17,241 nt of DNA. It comes from Proteiniphilum sp. UBA1403 (GTDB lineage: Bacteria; Bacteroidota; Bacteroidia; Bacteroidales; Dysgonomonadaceae). How positions within the stretch are numbered: the first letter of the stretch is position 1; the number at the start of each line of letters is the position of its first letter. The stretch lies in the NCBI GenBank assembly GCA_002305715.1, contig DBQD01000039.1:1-17241 (forward strand), read 5' to 3'. The position numbers were made by a program, and so were the translations under genes. Below the pieces are notes generated by a model. The model was not told where the DNA came from, did no database searches, and saw nothing but the letters and a program-made list of their open reading frames with translations. Shown piece by piece: positions 7,485 to 15,213 of the stretch.

Positions 7485-10400
7485 TCAATATTTCAATTTC
7501 GCTTTTTCGGCAATTTCATTTAGCTTGTCTAGCGGTACGAGGGTAAATCCCCAACGGTAATCTCTGTTTGCCGGTAGGCTATACTCGGGTAGGGGACGTG
7601 CACCCCAACTGTTGTAACCAGCTACTCCTTGTTGCTTCAAATCGATGCATACCTCCACAAAATCTTGTGGAATTATGTCGTTAAGGTGGGTTTGGCGCGG
7701 TCGTCTATTTTTGGCATCCTCGTCTGAACGGGCAGCTATTTCCTCGCTACTTAGGTTATTCCACTGATAATTGCGATTTGTAGCTTCCTCAGAATCAAAA
7801 TCCTCTATGCGGTTGCGTAATGTATTGAATCCAATGGTGCTATCAGCCACAACTAACAATCCTTTTTTATTTGCGGTAAGTGCTACCCAACGGGTATCGG
7901 TACGGTGACCGTTTTCCTGTGGACGAGCGTAAGGCACATACATATCATCGGCGGTACTCTGATAGAGACCAACCTTCGATCCGGAAGCACGATCGATATA
8001 ATTCTCCCCAGGGCCTCTTCCAAAGTATGAGACTCCGTTCATTGACGTAGGAAGACGGAATCGTACGCCAATACGTGGAACATCCAATCCTGCCGTTCTC
8101 TTGCGTGCAGAAGATGCTTCGGGTGAGAAAGTAGCTGTAAGAGTTGCTTCAGAGACCTCTACATCCTTCTCCTGCATTTCTGTAGAGTGAAATGTAACAT
8201 CTACTTTTACAACTCCTGAGGGGTGAATTTTGTACTTCACATGATATAGATTGCCCGCAACAAGTAGGTAAGTAGTCTCCACAATGATGTTTTTCCCTTC
8301 GGGATAACTCTTCACTTCTGTAACATTAAACTCTTTACTAGATTGTTTCCATATCTGTAATCGGTAGGGGTTACCACTACCATAGTCGTTATCGTTGGGA
8401 GCGCGCCAAAAGTTGGGTTGAATTCCAAATCCTTTGTCAAAATACTCAGTTCCATTCACGTAGTAAGAGGTCACCATTCCTTTAGACTTGTCGAAATGGA
8501 ACTTCACATGTGATGAAGTTACATGGATTCCATTCTCGCTTTCTTTCACCTGCAGGGTAGGGTAGTTCAATGTTTCGTTGTAGGGCTCCTTCGGAGCGTA
8601 TAGATCTAATTTGAACTGTTCAATCGCAACGATATGCCCTGCCGGAATAAGCTGTCCTGCTTCTTTTTGAGCTACTTCAAAATTTATAAAATACTCTGTC
8701 CCAGGCTTAGGAGAGAGTTGAGATAGATCGACTTTAACTTCAGTTGATTGCTGGGCTAATAGAGAGATAGGAATCTCTTTTTCAGTGATTTTCTGGCCGT
8801 TTTCGGTGATGGAATATCGAAAAATGTAGTTATCTGTATTGCTAAAATACTGTCGGTTCATAACTCTGAATATACCGGTAGCAAGATCTACGGCCTCGAA
8901 GGCAAAGTTCTGGTGAACATATTTGACTTCTGTTAGAGCAGGGTGGGGGGTTCTATCAGATCCAATAAGTCCGTTTAATAGGAAGTTACCGTCACTGGGC
9001 ATATCGGTGCCATAGTCACCCCCATATTTGTAGTAGAGCCTTCCATTTTCGTCAATTGCTTCCATTCCTTGATCTACCCAGTCCCATATATATGCTCCTT
9101 GAAGATTGGGGTATTTGTAAATGGCTTGCCACTGGATATCGATGTTACCATTGGAATTACCCATGGCATGCGAATACTCAGATGGTATCACGGGTCTGTC
9201 ACTTCCCATTTTGCCAATTTCCTCAAGCCAAGCAGCACTCGGATATTGGGGTACATACATGTCGGTGTTATCATCCCACAAGGCACGTTCATAATTGACT
9301 GGACGATTCATGAAATTACGCTCCTGGTCTTTCAAAAATTTGTAGGTATGAAAGAAGTTAACTCCATTACCTGCCTCATTTCCAAGCGACCAGAATGTTA
9401 CACATGGGTGATTCTTGTTTCTTTCAAACATGTTAACGGTTCGATCCATGTGAGCTTGTTCCCATTCGGGTTGCTTTGCAAGAGACTCCTGACCATAGTA
9501 CATGCCATGCGATTCAATGTTTGCTTCGTCGTAAACATACAATCCATATTCTGAACAGAGCTCATAAAAACGGCGCGATTGTGGGTAATGAGAGAGGCGA
9601 ACCGTGTTGATGTTGTGCAATTTCATGAGTTTAAAATCCTTCCGGATTAGTTCTTCCGTCATGTAATGTCCTGACTTTGGATTCGTTTCGTGTATGTTGA
9701 CCCCCTTAAACTTGATGGGCTGACCGTTCACTAAAAACAGACGGTCGCTTCGATCACCGGTTTGGATAGTCATAATTTCGAAACGACGGAAACCGACAGG
9801 GTAGGGGACTACTTCTCCGTTTACTTCTCCTTTGGGAACTACCGTAATCAGTAATTTATACAAGTTTGGTTGTTCTGACGTCCATGTAGCAACATTGGGT
9901 ATTGATGCATTGAAATGAACCGAATTCTGTCCATTCCGTTGTACACTAACATGTTTACTATCCGATAATACTGACTTTCCAGATGCATCTAATAGTTCAT
10001 AATGTACAGTTGCTTCACCAACTCCCTGATTGTAATTGGCTACCGTGGCTTCCAATTCAAATATACCATTTTTGTAATTGTCGTCTAGGGTAGACTTTAC
10101 CCTGAAATCACGCAGGGATGTCTTGGGTTGCGACCAAACAAATACATCTCTTTCAATTCCGCTTATTCGCCAAAAGTCTTGACACTCAAGGTATGATCCT
10201 GTACTCCAACGAAATATCTTCAATACAATACTGTTTGTACCTGACTTTAAATACTTACTGATACGAAACTCGGCAGTAGTTTTAGAGTCTTCGCTGTAAC
10301 CGACTTCTTGTCCATTGATGTAGAGATATACGCCCGATTTAGCCCCATCTATACAGAGGAATATCTCTCTGTCGTTCCAATCTTCTGGAATCTCAAACTC

Positions 10401-10874
10401 GCGACGATAGACACCGACAGGATTTTGCTCCGGAAGATAGGGTGGAGCTATTTTGGGGAAACGGGTTTTAGGATCTCGCTCCACAAATTCATACGGATGG
10501 TTCACATAAATGGGGATTCCAAAACCTTGAATCTCCCAATTACCGGGAACATTAATATTCTTCCAATCTGAAAGTGAAACAGTTGAATCTGTAACATTTT
10601 CAGGAAGTTGCTTAAAACTATCTACAAAGTAAAACTTCCATGTCCCGTTGAGTGATAGGTAATGGTTGCTATCTTCAAATCGGGTTTTTAAAGCTTCTAC
10701 CTTGTTGTCGAAAGTCATGAACTGGGTACGTGGGTATTCTCTGTTTACTTGAACCACGTTGACATCTTGCCAATAGGGAAGCTTACGTAAGGAGGAGGTC
10801 ATTTTGCTTTCTTGCCCATGTAGGCAAGTCAATGAAAGAAGTCCCATTGCAACGGCCAATACAAATTGTCTCAT
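7485..10874 (-). CDS. Exported GH2 beta-galactosidase (LacZ-type, five-domain)
   Basis: This 1129-residue glycoside hydrolase family 2 enzyme is predicted to release terminal beta-galactosyl residues by a retaining mechanism. A signal peptide (MRQFVLAVAMGLLSLTCLHG|QES) indicates the periplasm. C17 lies in a poor lipobox, so a lipoprotein is less likely. In order come the sugar-binding jelly roll (about 70-250, with NGTWKFYF and VPGNWE), Ig-like domain, TIM barrel (about 370-660), and the C-terminal beta-galactosidase small-chain domain with FGRGPGENYIDR and ENGHRTDTRW. The acid/base is E500 (SLGNEAGNG) and the nucleophile E566 (SEYSHAMGNS). The substrate may be a polysaccharide or host-glycan fragment rather than lactose. 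No SusC/SusD, sulfatase or regulator gene flanks it. It begins 20 bp after deoC and ends at its own terminator, so it may be read from the deoC transcript. Confidence 0.93.
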   Translation of the reverse strand: MRQFVLAVAMGLLSLTCLHGQESKMTSSLRKLPYWQDVNVVQVNREYPRTQFMTFDNKVEALKTRFEDSNHYLSLNGTWKFYFVDSFKQLPENVTDSTVSLSDWKNINVPGNWEIQGFGIPIYVNHPYEFVERDPKTRFPKIAPPYLPEQNPVGVYRREFEIPEDWNDREIFLCIDGAKSGVYLYINGQEVGYSEDSKTTAEFRISKYLKSGTNSIVLKIFRWSTGSYLECQDFWRISGIERDVFVWSQPKTSLRDFRVKSTLDDNYKNGIFELEATVANYNQGVGEATVHYELLDASGKSVLSDSKHVSVQRNGQNSVHFNASIPNVATWTSEQPNLYKLLITVVPKGEVNGEVVPYPVGFRRFEIMTIQTGDRSDRLFLVNGQPIKFKGVNIHETNPKSGHYMTEELIRKDFKLMKLHNINTVRLSHYPQSRRFYELCSEYGLYVYDEANIESHGMYYGQESLAKQPEWEQAHMDRTVNMFERNKNHPCVTFWSLGNEAGNGVNFFHTYKFLKDQERNFMNRPVNYERALWDDNTDMYVPQYPSAAWLEEIGKMGSDRPVIPSEYSHAMGNSNGNIDIQWQAIYKYPNLQGAYIWDWVDQGMEAIDENGRLYYKYGGDYGTDMPSDGNFLLNGLIGSDRTPHPALTEVKYVHQNFAFEAVDLATGIFRVMNRQYFSNTDNYIFRYSITENGQKITEKEIPISLLAQQSTEVKVDLSQLSPKPGTEYFINFEVAQKEAGQLIPAGHIVAIEQFKLDLYAPKEPYNETLNYPTLQVKESENGIHVTSSHVKFHFDKSKGMVTSYYVNGTEYFDKGFGIQPNFWRAPNDNDYGSGNPYRLQIWKQSSKEFNVTEVKSYPEGKNIIVETTYLLVAGNLYHVKYKIHPSGVVKVDVTFHSTEMQEKDVEVSEATLTATFSPEASSARKRTAGLDVPRIGVRFRLPTSMNGVSYFGRGPGENYIDRASGSKVGLYQSTADDMYVPYARPQENGHRTDTRWVALTANKKGLLVVADSTIGFNTLRNRIEDFDSEEATNRNYQWNNLSSEEIAARSDEDAKNRRPRQTHLNDIIPQDFVEVCIDLKQQGVAGYNSWGARPLPEYSLPANRDYRWGFTLVPLDKLNEIAEKAKLKY

Positions 10875-10894
10875 AGTAGCTCTATTTGGTTGAA

Positions 10895-11764
10895 TTAGTG
10901 CGTATTAATTTCAGATAAAAGTGTGTTGGCTAGTCGACTGGTTCCTACTCGGAAGAGGGTAGGGTTACACCATTCTTCTCCCAACATTTCTCTCATAATG
11001 GTATAGTATGTAACAGCATCAGCAGTTGTTGACACACCTCCGGAAACTTTCAAGCCGATCTTTCTTCCTGTCTTCTGATAATAGGATTTAATAGCATGAC
11101 ACATTACATAAACTGCCTCGGGAGTAGCTCCTGGATATCCTTTTCCTGTTGATGTCTTCAAGAAATCAGCACCTGAGTAAAGGGCTAATACAGAGGATTT
11201 ATGTATATTAGAAGCATTTTCCAATGCTCCTGTTTCCAAAATAACTTTGAGAGTGGAGTCGCGACAGGTTTCTTTAATTTCGGTCAGCTCCTCACACATT
11301 TCTTCATAATCTTCACATAAGAAAAGTCCCACATTAATTACTACATCAATTTCATCGGCACCCATACTAACAGCCAACGCTGTCTCAGCAACTTTCACTT
11401 CCACAAAGGTTTGTGAGGAAGGAAATCCTGCTGAAACTGCTGCAATCTTAACGTTAGCAGTCAAGGCTTCCTTTACAACTGGTACAAAATTGGGGTACAC
11501 GCAAAGAGCTGCCACATTCTCCAATTCTGGTGTAGAACCGTCAAATTTGTTTACCTGTTCCACAAATTGCCATACACTTTCCTTTGTGTCTGTCGTGTTG
11601 AGTGTGGTTAAATCGATACAACTGTAGATCTTTTTATAAATATCTTTGGTATTGTTCTCATTAAATTTATCTGAGATGATCCTATTTACGTTCTCCTTTA
11701 CTTCATTGTCTGTCATTTTAAACGGATGACTACCGATGGCTTTAACGTATTTATCTGATTCCAT
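10895..11764 (-). CDS. deoC: Deoxyribose-phosphate aldolase
   Basis: This cytoplasmic class I aldolase splits 2-deoxyribose 5-phosphate into glyceraldehyde 3-phosphate and acetaldehyde, the last step of deoxynucleoside breakdown. Its 289 residues include an N-terminal extension of about 45 compared with short bacterial forms. Key residues are D140 in ADEIDVVINVG, the Schiff-base lysine K203 in GADFLKTSTGK, and K239 in GLKVSGGVST. It follows the MazG-like gene after 80 bp, long enough for a promoter, but I see no convincing one. The GH2 gene follows after only 20 bp. Its place beside a nucleotide pyrophosphohydrolase and apt gives the cluster a nucleotide-metabolism theme. Confidence 0.97.
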   Translation of the reverse strand: MESDKYVKAIGSHPFKMTDNEVKENVNRIISDKFNENNTKDIYKKIYSCIDLTTLNTTDTKESVWQFVEQVNKFDGSTPELENVAALCVYPNFVPVVKEALTANVKIAAVSAGFPSSQTFVEVKVAETALAVSMGADEIDVVINVGLFLCEDYEEMCEELTEIKETCRDSTLKVILETGALENASNIHKSSVLALYSGADFLKTSTGKGYPGATPEAVYVMCHAIKSYYQKTGRKIGLKVSGGVSTTADAVTYYTIMREMLGEEWCNPTLFRVGTSRLANTLLSEINTH

Positions 11765-11844
11765 TTTTATAGGTTTTTTAGTTTAAATTTGTACCATTTT
11801 TAACGTGAGATTAACTGGGTAGAAGATTCAATAAGTCGAATATA

Positions 11845-12171
11845 TTATTTCAACTTATTGTTATTCAAATGTCTAGTTGAATCTCTGTTTGTTTTCTTCT
11901 CAATATTTTTTTTAAGTGCTTCTTCTAGATTCACACCTGTTTGATTCGCTAAGCAAATCAATACCCAGAGTACATCGGCCATCTCATCTGATAAATTTAT
12001 CGATAAATCGGATTCCTTAAAGGACTGATCTCCATATTTACGAGCCATGATGCGTGCAAGTTCACCCACCTCTTCAATGAGAATAGTCATGTTAGTAAGT
12101 TCACTAAAGTAACGAACTCCATATTGCTTAATCCATTGGTCTACTTGCTGTTGTGCTTCTTGAATTGTCAT
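11845..12171 (-). CDS. MazG-like nucleotide pyrophosphohydrolase
   Basis: This 108-residue single-domain protein belongs to the all-alpha NTP pyrophosphatase superfamily, which hydrolyses (d)NTPs to the monophosphate and pyrophosphate. The magnesium-binding pattern EExxE-(12-28)-ExxD is complete: E33, E34 and E37 in LIEEVGELAR, then E63 and D66 in SDEMADVLWVL, 25 residues apart. It is much shorter than two-domain E. coli MazG and resembles compact MazG-like or dCTPase-like enzymes, so the preferred nucleotide is unknown. The C-terminal tail is lysine- and asparagine-rich. It starts 14 bp after the end of dtd, indicating co-transcription. A house-cleaning role, removing damaged nucleotides, fits its neighbours uvrC and dtd. 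Confidence 0.9.
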   Translation of the reverse strand: MTIQEAQQQVDQWIKQYGVRYFSELTNMTILIEEVGELARIMARKYGDQSFKESDLSINLSDEMADVLWVLICLANQTGVNLEEALKKNIEKKTNRDSTRHLNNNKLK

Positions 12172-12185
12172 AATATCTATTTTGG

Positions 12186-12641
12186 TTAATATTCCTTATT
12201 CTTGGAATCTATCCAAATGGTTACTGGTCCATCGTTTACTAAGTGAACCTTCATGTCAGCTCCAAATTCACCTGTTTTGATTGTTTTTCCCAATAAAACC
12301 GATAGATACTGGCAAAATTGGGAATACAATGGTTCCGATATTTCTGCTCTGGCAGCTCGAATATAAGAGGGACGGTTCCCTTTTTTTGTACTTGCATGAA
12401 GAGTGAATTGAGAAACGACAAGAATCTCACCTTCAATCTCTCGAAATGATTTGTTCATTATACCATTTGCATCATCAAATATACGTAAATTGATTGTTTT
12501 CTTGCACAAATAGTCAATATCTTCAACTCCATCTTCGGATTCGATGCCTAGTAAAAGTAACAATCCGTGAGCGATGCAGCTTTTAGTTTTTCCACCAATG
12601 GAGACAGATGCCTCTGTCACTCGTTGTATAAGTAATCGCAT
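12186..12641 (-). CDS. dtd: D-aminoacyl-tRNA deacylase
   Basis: This 151-residue enzyme is of the usual length for the DTD family. It removes D-amino acids, and often glycine mischarged on tRNA-Ala, from tRNA. The conserved SQFTLHA (77-83), GEFGADMKV (124-132) and NDGPVTIWIDS (136-146) are all present. The last contains the Gly138-Pro139 pair that in this family forms the cis-proline selectivity filter facing the partner subunit's active site. The ATG start gives the standard MRxLIQRV opening. The gene sits 16 bp after uvrC and 14 bp before the MazG-like gene, so the three are very probably one transcript. Confidence 0.97.
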   Translation of the reverse strand: MRLLIQRVTEASVSIGGKTKSCIAHGLLLLLGIESEDGVEDIDYLCKKTINLRIFDDANGIMNKSFREIEGEILVVSQFTLHASTKKGNRPSYIRAARAEISEPLYSQFCQYLSVLLGKTIKTGEFGADMKVHLVNDGPVTIWIDSKNKEY

Positions 12642-12657
12642 ATTTTAATTATGCTAT

Positions 12658-14475
12658 TTAATTTTTGTTATTATTCTTATGTTCTGAGCTACTAATCCAG
12701 TTCATGATGATAGAGGATTTATTTTTCCCAACGATTTTAGTAATCTCCTCTTCGTTTGCCTCTTTTATTCTTTTAATACTTTTGAAATGGGTGAGTAGTT
12801 TCTTTTTTGTTTCGGTTCCTATTCCTTTCACATCGTCGAGTTCAGAGACAAGTTGCGTTTTGCTTCTTTTTTGTCGGTGGAAAGTGATTCCAAAGCGATG
12901 GGCTTCATCACGGAGATGCTGGATTAATTTTAGTGTCTCTGAATTCTTGTCGATATAGAGAGGAACGGAGTCGTCAGGGTAATAAATTTCTTCCAATCTC
13001 TTCGCAATTCCAATTACGGCAATTTTTCCATAAAGTCCAATTTTTTGAAGCGATTCTACAGCAGCGTGTAATTGACCCTTACCACCATCAATTACAATAA
13101 GTTGGGGCAGTGATGAGCCTTCGTTAAGTAGCCGAGAATAGCGTCTTTCAACAATCTCGCGCATTGATGCGTAATCATCGGGTCCTATGACACTTTTAAT
13201 GTTAAAATGTCGGTAATCTTTTTTGGATGGTTTCGCTTTTTTGAAAACAACACATGCTGCCACTGGATTTGTTCCTTGTATATTGGAATTGTCGAAACAT
13301 TCGATATGTATGGGCATCTCTTTTAATCGAAGATCCTTTTGCATTGTTTTCAATATACGGGTTGTCCGTTGTTCGGGATTCAGTATCTCCGTTTTTTTCA
13401 GTTTGTCAATTTTATATTGTTTAACATTTTTTTCAGAAAGAGAAAGTAGTCTCTTTTTATCACCACGCTGTGGCACTACAAATTCAACTCCATGCAATTT
13501 GAGATCGGGTATAAAGGGAACAATAATTTCTTTTGATTCACTACCGTAACGTTGTCTCATTTCAAGAATTCCCATACCAAGTAATTCTTCGGGGGTTTCT
13601 TCAAGCTTCTTTTTATATTCGAATGTGTATGCTTGGTTTATTCCACCAATAACAACATGAAGATAATTGATATATGCAGAATTTTCGTTCTCTTCAAAGG
13701 AAAAAACATCCAGATTATAGTTTATATTGCTAACTACTTGTGACTTTTCTCTAAAATTCTGAATAAGAATCCATTTTTCCTTTAATTCATTTGCATCTTC
13801 ATATCGCATTTGCTGCGATAACTCTCTCATCTTCTCTTCTATCTGTTTCTCAATAATACTAACATTTCCTTTAAGGATTTCAACAATATCAATGATATTT
13901 TTATTATAACTCTCCAAGGATTGATATCCCTCACAAGGACCTTCGCATCGTTTTATATGATATTCGAGACAGACTTTGAATTTTCCGGAAGCAATGTTTT
14001 CAGGTGTAAGATTCAAACGACAAGTTCTAATTTTATAGTTTGCACGAAATAGTTCCAATAGGGCATTAACCGATTGTACCGACGTATAAGGGCCAAAGTA
14101 CTTTGAACCGTCTTTAACAATATTCCTTGTTTTATAAACACGCGGAAAATATTCATTTTTTACAACAATGGAAGGATAGGACTTATCATCTTTTAAAAGA
14201 ACATTATAACGAGGTCTTAATTCTTTAATCAAATTATTTTCCAGCAAGAAGGTATCCTCTTCGCTGTTGACTACAATATATTTTATATTTCTAATTTTAC
14301 TGACAAGTATTCTTGTTTTTGGATGCTCTTGTACTTTATTAAAATAGGAAGAGACCCTTCTTTTTAAATCTTTAGCTTTTCCTACATAAATGACTGTACC
14401 TTTTTCATCCAAAAACTGATAACAACCTGGTTGGTGTGGAATTACGGCCAATGTATTTTTAATCTCGTCGGTCAT
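12658..14475 (-). CDS. uvrC: Excinuclease ABC subunit C
   Basis: UvrC makes both incisions around DNA lesions in UvrABC nucleotide excision repair. The 605-residue product has the GIY-YIG nuclease (G17-C-Y19, Y30-V-G32, R40, E79) and four cysteines (C152, C169, C177, C181) matching those that bind a 4Fe-4S cluster in E. coli UvrC. Next come a UVR helix (about 208-242), the RNase H-like nuclease (D395 in ECFDNS, D463 in VIDGGKGQL, H533 in FHRQKRS), and C-terminal helix-hairpin-helices (about 548-595). The start is placed at the ATG at 14475, which gives the family N-terminus MTDEIKNTL. An in-frame TTG at 14505 would add ten residues, but it lies inside a candidate -7 element. dtd and mazG follow with 16-bp and 14-bp gaps. 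Confidence 0.97.
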   Translation of the reverse strand: MTDEIKNTLAVIPHQPGCYQFLDEKGTVIYVGKAKDLKRRVSSYFNKVQEHPKTRILVSKIRNIKYIVVNSEEDTFLLENNLIKELRPRYNVLLKDDKSYPSIVVKNEYFPRVYKTRNIVKDGSKYFGPYTSVQSVNALLELFRANYKIRTCRLNLTPENIASGKFKVCLEYHIKRCEGPCEGYQSLESYNKNIIDIVEILKGNVSIIEKQIEEKMRELSQQMRYEDANELKEKWILIQNFREKSQVVSNINYNLDVFSFEENENSAYINYLHVVIGGINQAYTFEYKKKLEETPEELLGMGILEMRQRYGSESKEIIVPFIPDLKLHGVEFVVPQRGDKKRLLSLSEKNVKQYKIDKLKKTEILNPEQRTTRILKTMQKDLRLKEMPIHIECFDNSNIQGTNPVAACVVFKKAKPSKKDYRHFNIKSVIGPDDYASMREIVERRYSRLLNEGSSLPQLIVIDGGKGQLHAAVESLQKIGLYGKIAVIGIAKRLEEIYYPDDSVPLYIDKNSETLKLIQHLRDEAHRFGITFHRQKRSKTQLVSELDDVKGIGTETKKKLLTHFKSIKRIKEANEEEITKIVGKNKSSIIMNWISSSEHKNNNKN

Positions 14476-14491
14476 ATTAAAATGTAGACTT

Positions 14492-14500
14492 TGTGGATAA
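14492..14500 (-). promoter_or_regulatory. DnaA-box-like 9-mer in the uvrC leader
   Basis: The minus strand reads TTATCCACA, a perfect match to the DnaA-box consensus TTATNCACA, between the candidate -7 element and the uvrC ATG. A 9-mer of this kind can arise by chance in 17 kb, so the call rests on its noncoding position. It could link uvrC expression to DnaA or mean nothing. Confidence 0.35.
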
Positions 14501-14502
14501 AA

Positions 14503-14510
14503 CAAAAATA
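14503..14510 (-). promoter_or_regulatory. Candidate -7 promoter element for uvrC
   Basis: The minus strand reads TATTTTTG, matching the Bacteroides -7 pattern TAnnTTTG. It lies just past the apt terminator hairpin and 27 bases before the uvrC ATG, where a new promoter would be needed. A -33 TTTG exists upstream, but at 25 bases it is farther than usual, so the promoter call is tentative. Confidence 0.35.
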
Positions 14511-14518
14511 CAAAATAT

Positions 14519-14560
14519 AACTCATTTTTACCCTACAAAACTGCTAGGTAAAAATGAGTT
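14519..14560 (-). terminator. Perfect inverted repeat, probable apt terminator
   Basis: AACTCATTTTTACC (14519-14532) and GGTAAAAATGAGTT (14547-14560) are exact complements: a 14-bp stem around a 14-base loop. On the minus strand the stem is followed by U-rich sequence. It lies about 70 bases past the apt stop and 43 bases before the uvrC ATG. It most likely ends the mnmG-apt transcript, although the A/U-rich stem and large loop could also make it an attenuator or mRNA-stabilising hairpin. Confidence 0.7.
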
Positions 14561-14628
14561 GTTCCCAATAAAATAAATCCCTTAAATAGTTATCGTTGTA
14601 TTCACTTTTACGTTACCGCCATGAATAC

Positions 14629-15159
14629 TTATATTGAATATTTCAAGACTGAGTCTACTTCGACTTCCTCGGGAAATAAATCACGACCCTTTAGATCTTC
14701 TAATTCTATTAAAAAATTGATATAAATTGTGCGAACACCAAGTTTACGGATAAGATTATATGCAGCAAGCATAGTTCCCCCTGTAGCCAATAAATCGTCG
14801 TGAATCAACACAACGTCATTTTTATCCAAAGCATCGGCATGAATTTGGATAGTATCTTCCCCATATTCTTTTGTGTAGGTTTCCTCAATTATATCAAATG
14901 GTAATTTACCTGGTTTACGGACAGGAATAAAACCTGCTCCCAATTGTATTGCTAGCGCCGGCCCCATAAAAAAACCACGAGATTCAATTCCCACAACTTT
15001 AGTAATTCCCCTATTTCGATAACGTTCAAAAAGAATTTCCGAAAGATCTTTTAAGTGTGTTGGAGATTGAAAAATGGGTGTAATATCTTTGAACTGGATA
15101 CCGGGAATAGGAAAGTCCGGAATATTTCTTACGGCGGCGCTTAAAGTTTCGATACTCAT
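14629..15159 (-). CDS. apt: Adenine phosphoribosyltransferase
   Basis: This 176-residue type I phosphoribosyltransferase converts adenine and PRPP to AMP plus pyrophosphate in purine salvage. The PRPP-binding loop VLIHDDLLATGGTM (117-130) has the paired acidic residues D121 and D122. GIESRGF (57-63) and RKPGKLP (81-87) are the Apt-specific segments for the flexible loop and active site, and IPDFPIPGIQFKDITP is the typical N-terminal hood. The length is standard and the ATG start fits. It lies 54 bp after mnmG, a gap filled mostly by the parS-like sequence, and is followed by a strong hairpin, so mnmG-apt probably form one unit. Confidence 0.97.
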   Translation of the reverse strand: MSIETLSAAVRNIPDFPIPGIQFKDITPIFQSPTHLKDLSEILFERYRNRGITKVVGIESRGFFMGPALAIQLGAGFIPVRKPGKLPFDIIEETYTKEYGEDTIQIHADALDKNDVVLIHDDLLATGGTMLAAYNLIRKLGVRTIYINFLIELEDLKGRDLFPEEVEVDSVLKYSI

Positions 15160-15188
15160 TTTACTTGATTGTATTTATATTTTTAAAT

Positions 15189-15204
15189 TGTTCCACGTGA
15201 AACA
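15189..15204. promoter_or_regulatory. parS-like ParB-binding site
   Basis: TGTTCCACGTGAAACA matches the broadly conserved bacterial parS consensus TGTTNCACGTGAAACA at every specified base. It is self-complementary except at one position pair (15193/15200) and centres on CACGTG. It sits in the 54-bp mnmG-apt gap, 29 bases before the apt start. Chromosomal parS sites load the ParB clamp for origin segregation, and mnmG (gidA) lies close to the origin in many bacteria. I found no second copy in the window. Confidence 0.85.
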
Positions 15205-15213
15205 TTATGTTTT

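Noticed and set aside
7349..7546. Plus-strand 65-codon frame between hsp20 and the GH2 gene
   Set aside because: It crosses the GH2 terminator and the GH2 stop codon, is low-complexity (K, F, I, L) and has no recognisable motif.
10824..10874. Lipoprotein signal on the GH2 enzyme (C17)
   Set aside because: The residues before C17 (SLT) do not form a normal lipobox; cleavage by signal peptidase I near HG|Q is more likely.
11783..11792. TAAATTTG promoter-like sequence on the plus strand before deoC
   Set aside because: It points antisense into the MazG-like gene with no plus-strand gene to serve; such matches are expected by chance in AT-rich DNA.
11829..11860. Inverted repeat CAATAAGT / ACTTATTG across the MazG-like stop codon
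   Set aside because: The stem is only 8 A/T-rich bp with a 16-base loop and no U-run follows, so it is too weak to call a terminator.
14476..14505. Ten-residue N-terminal extension of UvrC from a TTG start
   Set aside because: The ATG at 14475 gives the standard UvrC N-terminus, and the TTG lies within a candidate promoter element.
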